From contig NZ_JAENXS010000002.1 of NCBI RefSeq assembly GCF_016612535.1, positions 2,542,001 to 2,606,000 on the forward strand: 64,000 nt of DNA, written 5' to 3'. The DNA is from Bradyrhizobium diazoefficiens. GTDB lineage: Bacteria; Pseudomonadota; Alphaproteobacteria; Rhizobiales; Xanthobacteraceae. Of the stretch, positions 20,103-29,134 are shown one piece after another. The notes under the pieces were generated by a model, which was given only the letters and a program-made list of their open reading frames with translations, did not search any database and had not been told where the DNA came from. Both the position numbers and the translations under genes were made by a program. The stretch's first letter is position 1. Every line of letters begins with the position of its first letter.

Positions 20103-21640
20103 GAGCGTCCTCCTGCTTCCAGCAGCGGACTTTGCGGCACAGCGTGGGTTCTGATCCAGTCGTCCAAAGCGGCAATTTCGTCGGCAGATAGTCGAAGACC
20201 AAGCTTGGAGCGGCGCCAGATGATGTCCTCGGCGGTCACCGCCCATTCATTGGCCATGAGGTAGCGCACCTCGCGTTCGGTCAGTGTCGCGCCAAAGGCC
20301 TGGCCGAGATCGGCGGCTGATCTTGCGTCGCCCAAGAGCTTGATGGTGCGGGTGCCATAGGCGCGCGCAAGGCGGCGCGCATGCTCATGGCTGAGGAAGG
20401 GATAGCCGCGCTGGAGCTCGCCAATCAGCCCGTCGACGGCGGAGACGTCCATGTCGCCGCCGGGCAGCGGCCATTTGCCGGTCCAGCCTTCGCGCGCTTT
20501 CGCACTGCGAAGATAGGGCGCGAGCCGCTCAAGTGCCTCTTCGGCGAGGCGGCGATAGGTCGTGATCTTGCCGCCATAGATCGACAGCAGCGGCGAGCCG
20601 CCGGGCGTGTCGAGCTCGAACACGTAGTCGCGGGTCGCGGCCTTGGCTTCGCTGGCGCCGTCGTCATAAAGCGGCCGCACGCCGGAATAGGTCCAGACCA
20701 CGTCCTCCGGCGTCACCGGCCTGGCGAGATATTCGCTGGCCGCCGCGCAGAGATATTGGATCTCCTCGGCCGTCGCCTTCACCTTGGACGGATCGCCTTC
20801 ATAGTCGCGATCGGTGGTGCCGATCAGCGTAAAATCGTCCTGGTAGGGGATGACGAAGATGATGCGGCCGTCGGCGTTCTGGAACATGTAGGCGCGGTCG
20901 TGGTCGTAGAGCTTCTTCACCACGACGTGCGAGCCCTGCACCAGGCGCACTTTTGCTTTGGCGTTGACCCCGGCCCCGCGCCCGAGCACGTCCTCGACCC
21001 ACGGGCCGCCGGCATTGACCAGCGCGCGGGCCTGGACCTGCGAACGCGCGCCGGTCAGCGTGTCGACCAGGCTGACGGTCCAGATCCCATCGGACTGGCG
21101 GATGTCGGTGGCGCGGGTACGGGTGCGAATCTCGGCGCCCTTGTCGGCGGCGTCGCGGGCGTTGAGCACGACCAGGCGGGCGTCATCGACGAAGCAGTCG
21201 GAATATTCGAACGCACGGGTGTAGCGATTCGGAATCAGCGGGCGGCCGACCTCGTCGCGCCTGAGATCGATCGAGCGGGTGGCGGGCAACAGATGACGAC
21301 CGCCGATGTGGTCATAGAGGAAGAGGCCGAGACGCAGCAGCCAGGCCGGGCGCAGGCCGGCGTGATGCGGCAAAACGAAACGAAGGGGCCGGATGATGTG
21401 GGGCGCGATGCCCCAGAGAATCTCGCGCTCGATCAGCGCCTCGCGGACCAGCCGAAACTCGTAATATTCGAGATAGCGCAGGCCGCCATGGACCAGCTTG
21501 GTCGACCAGGACGACGTCCCGCTTGCCAGATCGTTCATTTCGCACAGGAAAACCGTGTTTCCCCGGCCCACGGCATCGCGCGCGATGCCGCAGCCGTTAA
21601 CACCGCCTCCAATGATGGCGAGGTCGAAAATACGCTCCAA
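20099..21640 (-). CDS. glpD: Aerobic glycerol-3-phosphate dehydrogenase
   Basis: FAD-dependent oxidation of glycerol-3-phosphate to dihydroxyacetone phosphate at the inner membrane, feeding electrons to ubiquinone. 513 residues; the N-terminal dinucleotide-binding motif is DLAIIGGGVNGCGIARDA. GlpD markers include LASGTSSWSTKLVHGGLRYLE and GGKITTYRRLAEEALERL. A C-terminal DAO_C domain begins near residue 390. First gene of the transporter operon, with its own upstream promoter region carrying CTTTCG repeats. It couples imported glycerol metabolism to respiration. Confidence 0.95.
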
Positions 21641-21682
21641 CAGACGCTTCCCCCGGCGACCGCTCGTTCCGTCGAGCGGCTA

Positions 21683-21761
21683 CTTTCGCTTTTGATTAGA
21701 TCATACCGGAAACCGAAAGCAAGATGAAAGAGAAGCGAAAGGAAGCGAAAGTGGAACTTTC
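21683..21761 (-). promoter_or_regulatory. CTTTCG-repeat region upstream of glpD, putative GlpR operator
   Basis: CTTTCGCTT-like motifs (minus strand) lie at about 21683-21691 (inverted), 21714-21719, 21726-21730, 21735-21741 and 21745-21751, with the last two exactly ten bases apart. This regular array sits in the glpD leader, 43-120 bases before the start. A DeoR-family GlpR is encoded nearby, making it the obvious candidate. Binding is inferred. Confidence 0.55.
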
Positions 21762-21824
21762 TGGTGGGCAGTTCGGTCGAATTAGGCACCTTGGATGGCG
21801 GACCAATGCGCAGGGCTCCGCTTG

Positions 21825-21860
21825 AATAGTCATTCCGCGCCTATATAGTCATAATAGTCC
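21825..21860 (+). promoter_or_regulatory. Triple ATAGTC repeat before the antitoxin gene
   Basis: AATAGTCA (21825-21832), TATAGTCA (21844-21851) and AATAGTCC (21853-21860) precede the antitoxin ATG at 21876. Type II antitoxins usually repress their own promoter, so these are likely operator half-sites. Inferred from position and repetition. Confidence 0.5.
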
Positions 21861-21875
21861 AATTGGTTATTTGGC

Positions 21876-22157
21876 ATGACAGACAACAGCACCGCTCCCG
21901 ATTCACGACCAGCTGACACCTGGACGCTTGCCAATGCCAAGGCACGCCTCTCCGAGGTGGTCGACCGCGCCCAAACTGGTCCGCAGATCATCACCCGTCA
22001 CGGCAAGCCGAATGCCGTGATCGTTTCAGCCGAAGAATGGGCGCGAAAGACTGCGCGCAAAGGCACACTCGCCGAATTCCTGCTGGCTTCGCCGCTGCGC
22101 GGCGCCGATCTTGAACTTGAGCGTGTGCGGGACCAACCACGCGACGAAATGCCGTGA
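21876..22157 (+). CDS. Phd/YefM-type antitoxin
   Basis: 93 residues, with the Phd/YefM fold: TWTLANAKARLSEVVDRAQTGPQIITRHGKPNAVIVSAEEW. The N-terminal half would bind DNA and the C-terminal tail (RVRDQPRDEMP) would wrap the toxin. The stop overlaps the toxin start in ATGA (22154-22157), so translation is coupled, as usual in such modules. It lies between glpR and glpD on the opposite strand to both. Confidence 0.9.
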   Translation: MTDNSTAPDSRPADTWTLANAKARLSEVVDRAQTGPQIITRHGKPNAVIVSAEEWARKTARKGTLAEFLLASPLRGADLELERVRDQPRDEMP

Positions 22158-22579
22158 ACCTACTCCTCGACACCAACGTGCTGTCGGAGGTTCAGCGGCC
22201 AGCGCCATCTCCGAAGGTTCTGGCGTGGCTTGATAGGGTCGACGAGGATCGAGCGTTCATCAGCGTTGCCTCGATCGCCGAGCTTCGCCGTGGCATCGCA
22301 CTGCTGGATGACGGCCGTCGGCGCGTAGCGCTGACCGCCTGGCTCGCCCACGATTTGCCGACTCGGTTTGCAGAGCGCATCCTGCCGATCGACCATACGG
22401 TCGCAGAGCGCTGGGGCGATCTGATGGCACAGAGCCGTCGCAGCGGCGTTGCGTTGTCTGTGATGGATGGGTTCTTCGCGGCAACCGCGCTGGTCAACAC
22501 TCTCACGCTCGTCACGCGCAATGTGAAGGACTTTGCGGCATTCGGCGTGCCGTTGCTCAACCCGTGGAGCGACGTCTAA
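22154..22579 (+). CDS. PIN-domain toxin (VapC/FitB type)
   Basis: 141-residue Mg-dependent RNase toxin. The acidic PIN residues are visible: Asp in LLDTNVLSE (residue 6), Glu in ASIAELRRG, Asp in SVMDGFFAATAL and Asp in TRNVKDF. The TRNVKDF-FGVPLLNPW ending is typical of the FitB subgroup. The stop codon overlaps the convergent glpR stop by four bases, so the module fits tightly into the glp cluster. The catalytic set is complete, so it is likely functional and checked by the upstream antitoxin. Confidence 0.9.
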   Translation: MNLLLDTNVLSEVQRPAPSPKVLAWLDRVDEDRAFISVASIAELRRGIALLDDGRRRVALTAWLAHDLPTRFAERILPIDHTVAERWGDLMAQSRRSGVALSVMDGFFAATALVNTLTLVTRNVKDFAAFGVPLLNPWSDV

Positions 22580-23430
22580 GGTGACTGGCGCAGCCTGACC
22601 ACCGGCGCCGCCTCTGGCGCGGCGTCCTGCGCCTCGGCCTGGGCATCGTCGAGATCCGCCCCCTTCGGCATCGCCGCCACCACCTCGATGCCCTTGCCAT
22701 GGCAGATGGTGGCGAGGCGCTCGGGCAGATCCTGATCGGTGACGAAGGTCTGGATCTGGCTGATATGGGCGATGCGCACCGGCGCACTGCGGCGAAGCTT
22801 GGTGGAATCAGCCACCAGCATGACGCTGCGGGCATTGGCGATGATGGCCTGGGCGACCTGCACCTCACGATAGTCGAAGTCGAGCAGCGCGCCCTCCTCG
22901 TCGATCGCGGACGCGCCGATGATGGCGTAGTCGACCTTGAACTGGCCGATCAGCTGCGTCGCGGTCGAGCCGACCACGGCGCCGTCGGCGCGCCGCACCG
23001 TGCCGCCGGCGACCACCACCTCGATGCGGGGATGGCGGTAGAGCAGCATGGCGACGTTGAGGTTGTTGGTGATGACGAGCAGGTCTTCGTGCGAGGTCAG
23101 CGCGCTCGCGACCTCCTCGGTCGTGGTGCCGATGTTGATGAACAGCGAGCAGCCGTTCGGGATCAGCGAGGCGGCGGCAGCGCCGATTGCCTTCTTCTCG
23201 TCGGCGGCGACGAAGCGGCGGGCCTCGTAGGCGAGATTCTCGACGCCGGAGGCGATGATGGCGCCGCCATGGACGCGGGTCAGCGAGCGGCGCTCGCAGA
23301 GATCGTTGAGGTCCTTGCGGATCGTCTGCGCCGAGACTTCGAACCGGCGCGCCAACTCCTCGACCATGACGCGGCCGGAGGCGCGGGCGATGTTGAGGAT
23401 TTCAGCTTGGCGATGGGTCAATCCGGTCAC
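22576..23430 (-). CDS. glpR: DeoR-family regulator, GlpR
   Basis: 284-residue repressor. An N-terminal winged HTH at about residues 5-60 (HRQAEILNIARASGRVMVEELARRFEVSAQTIRKDLNDL) is followed by a DeoR C-terminal sugar-phosphate sensor domain with INIGTTTEEVASAL and GASAIDEEGALLDFDYREV. Relatives sense glycerol-3-phosphate and repress glp genes. It is separated from glpD by the toxin-antitoxin pair and has a long Ala/Asp-rich tail. The HAD phosphatase lies 90 bases upstream. Confidence 0.92.
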   Translation of the reverse strand: MTGLTHRQAEILNIARASGRVMVEELARRFEVSAQTIRKDLNDLCERRSLTRVHGGAIIASGVENLAYEARRFVAADEKKAIGAAAASLIPNGCSLFINIGTTTEEVASALTSHEDLLVITNNLNVAMLLYRHPRIEVVVAGGTVRRADGAVVGSTATQLIGQFKVDYAIIGASAIDEEGALLDFDYREVQVAQAIIANARSVMLVADSTKLRRSAPVRIAHISQIQTFVTDQDLPERLATICHGKGIEVVAAMPKGADLDDAQAEAQDAAPEAAPVVRLRQSP

Positions 23431-23520
23431 GGCAATGGCCTCAAATCAGAATGATGCATGGTGCGGCGGTTCGCACGCGCGGTCAATGCGCGCGTCGATC
23501 ACGCTTAACGGATGAAACCC

Positions 23521-24195
23521 TCACCACGCCATGACGGTCGCGAGCCGCGCGAGAAGCTCTGGATCATCGAACGCGCTCGCCGAGGCGACCGCACCGGCGC
23601 CAACAAGGTCAGCCTCGCTGAGGCTGGTTCGGATGCCGATGGTTGGAATACCCGCAGCGGTGGCCGACTGCACGCCGGTACGGGAATCCTCGAACGCGAT
23701 CGAGGCGGCCGCGCTGGCGCCGACGAAACGCAACCCCTCCTGATAGGGCAGCGGATGCGGCTTGCCGTGCGGCAGCTCGTCACCGATCACCAGCGCCTTG
23801 AAGCGGCGCGTGATGCCGAGACCGGACAACAGCAGCTCGGCATTGAGACGCGGCGCGTTGGTGACGGCAACCATGGGAATGCCGGCGTCATCCGCACGGT
23901 CGAGCAGCGCCATCAGGCCCGGGAGCGGTTCGATCTGCCCTGCGACCAGTGTCCGGAACACTTCTTCCTTCTCGCTGAGGATCGCAGCGCGCCGCGCCAA
24001 TGTCTCGTCAGGCAGAAAGCGCTCACCAATCGACAAATTGGCGAAGCCCTGCAACTCCCTTGAGAAGCGCGCGTGGTCGAAGACATGCCCGCGGGGACCG
24101 AGGACCTGGTTGAACGCCTTCAGGTGAAGCGGGTCGGTGTTGGCAAGCGTGCCGTCGATGTCGAACAGCAATGCCCTGCCGAGAGTCTCGATCAT
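23521..24195 (-). CDS. HAD-superfamily phosphatase (beta-PGM/Gph-like)
   Basis: 224 residues starting MIETLGRALLFDIDGTLANTDPLHLKAF. Motif I is DIDGT with both Asp residues, motif II VAVTNAP, motif III Lys in HGKPHPLPY and motif IV IAFEDSRTG. The cap domain between motifs I and II marks HAD subfamily IA. Its place next to glpR suggests a small phosphorylated substrate linked to glycerol or a sugar, perhaps glycerol-3-phosphate, but the family is too broad to assign one. It is the first gene of the minus-strand run and could share a promoter with glpR. Confidence 0.85.
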   Translation of the reverse strand: MIETLGRALLFDIDGTLANTDPLHLKAFNQVLGPRGHVFDHARFSRELQGFANLSIGERFLPDETLARRAAILSEKEEVFRTLVAGQIEPLPGLMALLDRADDAGIPMVAVTNAPRLNAELLLSGLGITRRFKALVIGDELPHGKPHPLPYQEGLRFVGASAAASIAFEDSRTGVQSATAAGIPTIGIRTSLSEADLVGAGAVASASAFDDPELLARLATVMAW

Positions 24196-24349
24196 GTCCG
24201 TACTTTCCCGAATGCACGACGCATCAATGCCGAAGACGTATCAATACGGCATCGCGCACGCAATGACGCACGCGCATGACGACCACGCGACACTCGACAA
24301 AGCCGCCCATGGCTGCAACACTCCATGCAAGATCAAAAAGGAGGAAACG

Positions 24350-24802
24350 ATGACGATCAACCGACGCGATCTGGCTCTCTCGAGTCTTGCCGTCTCTGCG
24401 CTCGCTCTCTCGACACCAGCGCTGGCGGCCTCGGCAGACGAAGAAGCCGTGGCGAAGAAGGTCGAGGCCTTCCGCCTCGCCCAGATCGCGGCCGATCCCA
24501 AGGCGCTCGGCGCGCTGTGCTGGGACGACCTGAGCTACAGCCATTCCAGCGGCAAGGTCGAGGACAAGGCGACCTTCATCACCAACGCCACCGACGGCAA
24601 ATCAAAATTCCTGTCGATCGAATACAAGGACCCGACCATCAAGGTCGTCGGCCCCGCCGCGATCGTGCGCTTCCATTGGATCGCGGAACAGGAAATGGCG
24701 GCCGATGGGAAAAAAGTGCCGACCAACCTTCACATCCTGATGAACTGGCAGAAGCAAGGCGATGAGTGGAAGCTGTTGTCGCGTTCGGCGACGAAGTTGT
24801 GA
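24350..24802 (+). CDS. Exported NTF2/SnoaL-like protein
   Basis: 150 residues with a signal peptide ending STPALAA, and Arg-Arg in the n-region (INRRDLALSS), which could be a Tat-type signal. The mature part is a DUF4440/NTF2-like cone: KVEAFRLAQIAADPKALGALCWDDLSYSHSSGKVEDK. Start chosen because AAGGAGG lies just upstream of the ATG at 24350. Periplasmic; ligand and activity unknown. Confidence 0.85.
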   Translation: MTINRRDLALSSLAVSALALSTPALAASADEEAVAKKVEAFRLAQIAADPKALGALCWDDLSYSHSSGKVEDKATFITNATDGKSKFLSIEYKDPTIKVVGPAAIVRFHWIAEQEMAADGKKVPTNLHILMNWQKQGDEWKLLSRSATKL

Positions 24803-24808
24803 TTGAAA

Positions 24809-24914
24809 CGTCATTCCGGGACGCGCCGAAAGGCGCGGGCCCGGAATCCATTCATCGACATTTTTCTGCGGCAAAATGGATTCCAGGCTCGCGCTGCGCG
24901 CGCCCCGGAATGAC
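24809..24914. repeat. Palindromic intergenic repeat (family C)
   Basis: The left arm GTCATTCCGGG...CCGGAATCCATT mirrors the right arm AATGGATTCC...CCCCGGAATGAC, with GC-rich inner hairpins. It sits immediately after the NTF2-like gene's stop codon. Confidence 0.8.
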
Positions 24915-24919
24915 AGAGA

Positions 24920-25111
24920 CTACGCCGCTTCCTTCACATCGCCGTTAACCAGCTTGCGCGCAGCGCGTTCGGCTTCGCGCGCGTTGCGGAAGACCTGGCC
25001 TTCGAGACGATTGAACTGGTGGGATGAGGCGAAGAAGCAGTAGCCTCCCTGACCGCGAACCACGATGCCCGCGGTCTCTGAATTCACTTCGATGATGTAG
25101 CTGTCCGGCAT
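24920..25111 (-). CDS. Small conserved hypothetical protein (63 aa)
   Basis: MPDSYIIEVNSETAGIVVRG, then GYCFFASSHQFNRLEGQVF and a basic helical end. A longer in-frame reading to 25252 lacks comparable composition. Soluble and short; this type of 60-70-residue protein with the IVVRGQGGY-like core is common in rhizobia, with unknown function. It ends next to the repeat. Confidence 0.6.
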   Translation of the reverse strand: MPDSYIIEVNSETAGIVVRGQGGYCFFASSHQFNRLEGQVFRNAREAERAARKLVNGDVKEAA

Positions 25112-25333
25112 GGCCCGTAGATTCCTCAGTGCGGGCAAATAACGACGACTCTGCCCAAAGGTTCCTGCGGGCAAATCGGCCGTTTCCACCCCGAATCGAC
25201 GCGCTATTGAGTACGCCGGGACCTCATCCGTTTTATGACTGGTTGTTGGCAAAGCCGCGGCGCGTTGACTTATCAGCGCCGCGTTTTGCGGCGCTGCAAG
25301 ATTTCGTGAGATGGGACGGAACGCCGCGCGCGT

Positions 25334-25744
25334 TTACGTCGCCATCGGCGGATCGTCGCGCTGGATCGGCTGCGGATGGCCGTTGTCGTCGATCGAGACG
25401 TAGGTGAAATTTCCGTCGGTCACGAGGATCGGCCGCAGCTCTCGTCGTCGCAGCGCCCAGGCCTCGAGATGCACGGTGAGCGAGGTGCGGCCGACGCGCA
25501 CGAGATTGGCATAGACCGAGACGAGATCGCCGACATAGACGGCTTTGCGAAAATTCATCGCCTCGATCGCGACCGTCACCGTGCGCGACTTCGCGGCTTT
25601 CGAAGCAAACACGCCGCCGCCGACGTCCATCTGGCTGAGCAGCCAGCCGCCGAAGATGTCGCCATTGGCGTTGGTGTCGGCGGGCATCGCCAGCGTGCGG
25701 ATGCAGAGATCGCCGCTGGGCTCGGTACTCGCTTGCTCGCTCAT
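25334..25744 (-). CDS. Acyl-CoA thioesterase (YciA/hotdog fold)
   Basis: 136-residue cytoplasmic thioesterase. CIRTLAMPADTNANGDIFGGWLLSQMD contains the hotdog-family Asn/Asp cluster, and the central helix and YVGDLVSVYANLVRVGRTS strand complete the fold. Seven bases separate it from the stop of the hydratase/dehydrogenase gene, so it is the last gene of the fatty-acid operon and may release CoA when acyl-CoA accumulates. Start MSEQASTEPSGDLC; upstream in-frame codons lie within the preceding gene. Confidence 0.9.
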   Translation of the reverse strand: MSEQASTEPSGDLCIRTLAMPADTNANGDIFGGWLLSQMDVGGGVFASKAAKSRTVTVAIEAMNFRKAVYVGDLVSVYANLVRVGRTSLTVHLEAWALRRRELRPILVTDGNFTYVSIDDNGHPQPIQRDDPPMAT

Positions 25745-25751
25745 GCGCCTC

Positions 25752-27848
25752 TCACTTGAAATTGTCCCAGCCCGGATCGGGTGCGAAGCGCCCACCGAAT
25801 CGCTCGGCCAGCGCGCGCAAGGTGGATACGATATTTTCCACGCCGCGCGTCCGCGCGTAATTGAGCGGACCACCTCGGAACGGCGCGTAGCCGGTGCCGA
25901 AGATCATGGCGCCGTCGACTGCATCGGGATCGTCGACGATGCCTTCGCGCAAGGCGGCGACGCAGACATTGGACATCGGCAGTACCAGCCTGTCGATCAT
26001 CTGGTCGGTGCCGCGCGGACCGGTCTCGGGCAATGGCGCCTTCTCCGCCTTACCGTCCCTCCAGGTGTAAAAGCCCTTGCCGGTCTTGCGGCCGAGCTCA
26101 CCCTTGGCAACTTTCTCGCGCAGCCAGGCCGGCGTCGGCGGCAGGAGATCGCCGAACCTGGTGCGCAGCATGTCGCCGACGTCGAGACAGATGTCGAGCC
26201 CGACCTGATCGGCCAGTTCGATCGGTCCCATCGGCATGCCGAACTGCTCGGCGGCCGCGTCGATCAGGCGCTGGTCGGTCTTCTCGTCCAGCATCACCAT
26301 CGCTTCCAGCATGTAGGGCGTCAGCGCGCGATTGACGAGGAAGCCGGGCGAGCTCTTCACGGACAGCGGCAGGCGGTCGATGGCGCCGACGAAAGCGAGT
26401 GCCTCCTTCAGCACCTGCGCATCGTTGCCATCGTGGCTGACGACCTCGACCAGCTGCAGCCGCGACACCGGATTGAAGAAGTGCAGGCCGACGAGACGCT
26501 CCGGCCGCGCCAGGCCGTTGCGCAGATCCTGCAGCGGAATGCTCGAGGTGTTGGTCGCAAGGATCGCGCCCGGCTTCATCTGCGGCTCGAGGCCGGCATA
26601 GACTTTCTGCTTGAGCTCGAGCTTTTCCGGCACCGCCTCGATGACCAGATCCGCGTTGCGGGCGCCCTCGCCGTCCATGTCGGGGATCAGCCGATCGAGC
26701 GCATCTCGCACCTCGGTCGGCTTGCGGATGATCTTGCCGTAGAGCTCGGCCGCGCGCTTCACTGCGCCGGCGATCGGCTCAGCCGTCATGTCGGCGAGCG
26801 AGACGCGCACCCCCTGCCCCGCACACCAGGCCGCGATATCACCGCCCATGGCGCCAGCGCCGATGACGTGGACGTGCTTGATGCTGTTGCCGGAGCCGGC
26901 GGCCTTCTTCATCTGCTCGCGCAGGAAGAACACGCGGATCAGATTCTGCGCGGTCGGTATCACCATCAGTTTGGCGAAGGAGATCTGCTCCGCCTGCAGC
27001 ATCGCGGCCTTGCTGCCGCCATGCGTCTCCCAGAGATCGATCAACGCGTAAGGCGCCGGATAATGCTCACGAGGCGCGGCTTTGGCAGCTTCCGAGCGCA
27101 TGCGCTTGGCGAGCAGCCCGCGCACGGGGCCGAGATTGGCCGCACGGGTGAGAAGGCCGGGCTTGGCCCGCTTCAGGCGGCCGAACAACGCGTCCTTCAC
27201 GGCGTTGCGGACGTGGCGCTCCTGCGTGACGGTATCGACGAGGCCGAGCGCCTTGGCGCGGCGCGCATCGATGGTGCGGCCAGTCAGCATCAACGCCATC
27301 GACTGGGTCGGATTGACCAGCGCGGTAAAGCGCGCCGTGCCGCCGAGGCCGGGATGCAGGCCCAGCATCACCTCCGGAAAGCCGAAGCGCGCGCCCTCGA
27401 TGGCGATGCGCGACTGGCAGGCCAACGCGACCTCGAGGCCGCCGCCGAGGCAGAAGCCGTGGATGACCGCGACCGTCGGCAGCTTCAGCACTTCCAGATG
27501 ATCCACCACGGCATGCGCGGCGCGGATGCGCGTCTCCACCATCCCGGGATCGCTAACGCCGCGGAATTCGTTGACGTCGGCGCCGGCGATGAAGCCGGAC
27601 GGCTTTGCGGAGCGGATCACGAGCCCGGCGGGCCGCTCGGTCTCGATCACCGCGAGCACGGCGTCGAACTCCTCCATCACGTCGGAGGAGAGCGTGTTGG
27701 CGCTGGCATCGGCGCGATCGAATAACAGCCAGGCGACGCCGTCGGCGTCGCGCGTCAGCTTGAAGTGCTTATACGGACCATCGGTCGCGGGCTGAGGTCC
27801 GAGCGCCAGCATGCGGTCGCCAAGCGCGGTCATGATCTTCGAATCCAT
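25752..27848 (-). CDS. fadJ: Enoyl-CoA hydratase / 3-hydroxyacyl-CoA dehydrogenase
   Basis: Two-domain beta-oxidation enzyme, about 698 residues. The N-terminal crotonase part has the oxyanion-hole region SGFIAGADVNEF and CLGGGLEVALACQSR. The C-terminal part has the NAD-binding VIGAGAMGGDIAAWCAGQG and the dehydrogenase motif GLHFFNPVSRLQLVEVV. Start taken as the ATG at 27848 (MDSKIM); GTG at 27854 would overlap the thiolase stop. FadB or FadJ subtype cannot be decided by eye, so the symbol is provisional. Confidence 0.92.
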   Translation of the reverse strand: MDSKIMTALGDRMLALGPQPATDGPYKHFKLTRDADGVAWLLFDRADASANTLSSDVMEEFDAVLAVIETERPAGLVIRSAKPSGFIAGADVNEFRGVSDPGMVETRIRAAHAVVDHLEVLKLPTVAVIHGFCLGGGLEVALACQSRIAIEGARFGFPEVMLGLHPGLGGTARFTALVNPTQSMALMLTGRTIDARRAKALGLVDTVTQERHVRNAVKDALFGRLKRAKPGLLTRAANLGPVRGLLAKRMRSEAAKAAPREHYPAPYALIDLWETHGGSKAAMLQAEQISFAKLMVIPTAQNLIRVFFLREQMKKAAGSGNSIKHVHVIGAGAMGGDIAAWCAGQGVRVSLADMTAEPIAGAVKRAAELYGKIIRKPTEVRDALDRLIPDMDGEGARNADLVIEAVPEKLELKQKVYAGLEPQMKPGAILATNTSSIPLQDLRNGLARPERLVGLHFFNPVSRLQLVEVVSHDGNDAQVLKEALAFVGAIDRLPLSVKSSPGFLVNRALTPYMLEAMVMLDEKTDQRLIDAAAEQFGMPMGPIELADQVGLDICLDVGDMLRTRFGDLLPPTPAWLREKVAKGELGRKTGKGFYTWRDGKAEKAPLPETGPRGTDQMIDRLVLPMSNVCVAALREGIVDDPDAVDGAMIFGTGYAPFRGGPLNYARTRGVENIVSTLRALAERFGGRFAPDPGWDNFK

Positions 27849-27850
27849 GG

Positions 27851-29134
27851 TCACACCGCCTCAATCAGCATGGCGCCGCCGAGCCCACCGCCGATGCATT
27901 CGGTGGCAACGCCACGCCTTGTACCGAGCCGCTTCATCGCATTGACGAGATGCAGCACGATGCGGTTGCCGGAGGTGCCGACGGGATGGCCGAGCGAGAT
28001 CGCGCCGCCATCGATATTGAGCTTTTCACGGTCGATCTCGCCGGCCGCGCCGTCGAGTCCCAAAATCTCGCGGCAAAACTTGTCGTCATTCCAGGCGGCA
28101 AGACAGCCGAGCACTTGCGTCGCGAAGGCCTCGTTCAGCTCCCAGGTCTCGACGTCCTTGATGGTGAGATTGTTGCGCTGGAGCAGCGGCGTCGCCGACA
28201 TCACGGGACCGAGTCCCATGATGCTCGGATCGAGCGCGGCCCAATTGCTGTCGACGATGGCCGCCTTAGGCGTCAGCTTGTGTTTTGCGACCGCCGCGTC
28301 GGAGGCCAGGATCACCCAGGACGCTCCGTCGGTGATCTGCGAGGAATTGCCGGCGGTGACCTGGCCCCAGGGGCGCTCGAACACCGGCCTTAGCTTTGCG
28401 AGCGTCTCAGCCGTCGAGTCCGGTCGCACACCATCATCATGGTCGAAGAATTTTCCGTCACGGGAGAAGGCGGTCTCGACCTCGCCCTTGAGAAAACCCG
28501 CGCCTTGCGCGTGCGCAAGCCGGCGATGGCTTTCTGCGGCATAAGCATCGGACTGTGCGCGCGTAATGCCGAAGAGATGGCCGACCACTTCGGCCGTCTG
28601 GCCCATGTTCAGCTCGGTGATGGGATCGGTGAGCCCGCGCTCAAGCCCAATGATCGGCTTGAGATAGCGCGGCCGGAGTTTAAACGCTGCGGCGAGCTTC
28701 GCAGCCACGCCCTTGGCGGTGGCGAGACCGGCGAACCAGCGCACGCCGGAGTTCGGCCAGACCAGCGGGGCATGGCTCAAAGCCTCGGTGCCGCCGGCCA
28801 AAATCATCTCGGCGTGGCCCTCGCGGATGTAGCGATAGGCGGTATCAATCGACTGCATGCCGGAGCCGCAATTGATCTGCACGGTGAAAGCGACCATGTC
28901 CTCGCCCATGCCGAGCCGGAGCGCGGCGACGCGCGCCGGGTTCATCTCGTCGGCGATGACGTTGACACAGCCGAGGATGACCTGGTCGAAAGTCTCAGGC
29001 GAAAACGGCTGACGGGCCAAGAGCGGCCGTCCACATTGCACGGCGAGGTCGACCGGCGTGAACGGCCCCGGCCCGGAGTGCGCTTTCAAAAACGGCGTCC
29101 GGCTGCCGTCGACGATGAAAACCGGTCGTGCCAT
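27851..29134 (-). CDS. fadI: Acetyl-CoA acyltransferase (thiolase)
   Basis: Last step of beta-oxidation. 427 residues; catalytic Cys in INCGSGMQSIDTAYR, His in ISLGHPVGTSGNRIV and second Cys in ATECIGGGLGGAM. It overlaps the FadE stop by one base (TGATG) and abuts the hydratase/dehydrogenase, so the three are coordinated. The length suits the FadI/FadA group with the multifunctional partner; the FadI name is provisional. Confidence 0.93.
   Translation of the reverse strand: MARPVFIVDGSRTPFLKAHSGPGPFTPVDLAVQCGRPLLARQPFSPETFDQVILGCVNVIADEMNPARVAALRLGMGEDMVAFTVQINCGSGMQSIDTAYRYIREGHAEMILAGGTEALSHAPLVWPNSGVRWFAGLATAKGVAAKLAAAFKLRPRYLKPIIGLERGLTDPITELNMGQTAEVVGHLFGITRAQSDAYAAESHRRLAHAQGAGFLKGEVETAFSRDGKFFDHDDGVRPDSTAETLAKLRPVFERPWGQVTAGNSSQITDGASWVILASDAAVAKHKLTPKAAIVDSNWAALDPSIMGLGPVMSATPLLQRNNLTIKDVETWELNEAFATQVLGCLAAWNDDKFCREILGLDGAAGEIDREKLNIDGGAISLGHPVGTSGNRIVLHLVNAMKRLGTRRGVATECIGGGLGGAMLIEAV

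Noticed and set aside
25545..27725. 726-codon plus-strand frame opposite the fatty-acid operon gene
   Set aside because: Composition is that of an antisense shadow (His, Arg, Leu, Val) and the complementary strand encodes a clear hydratase/dehydrogenase.
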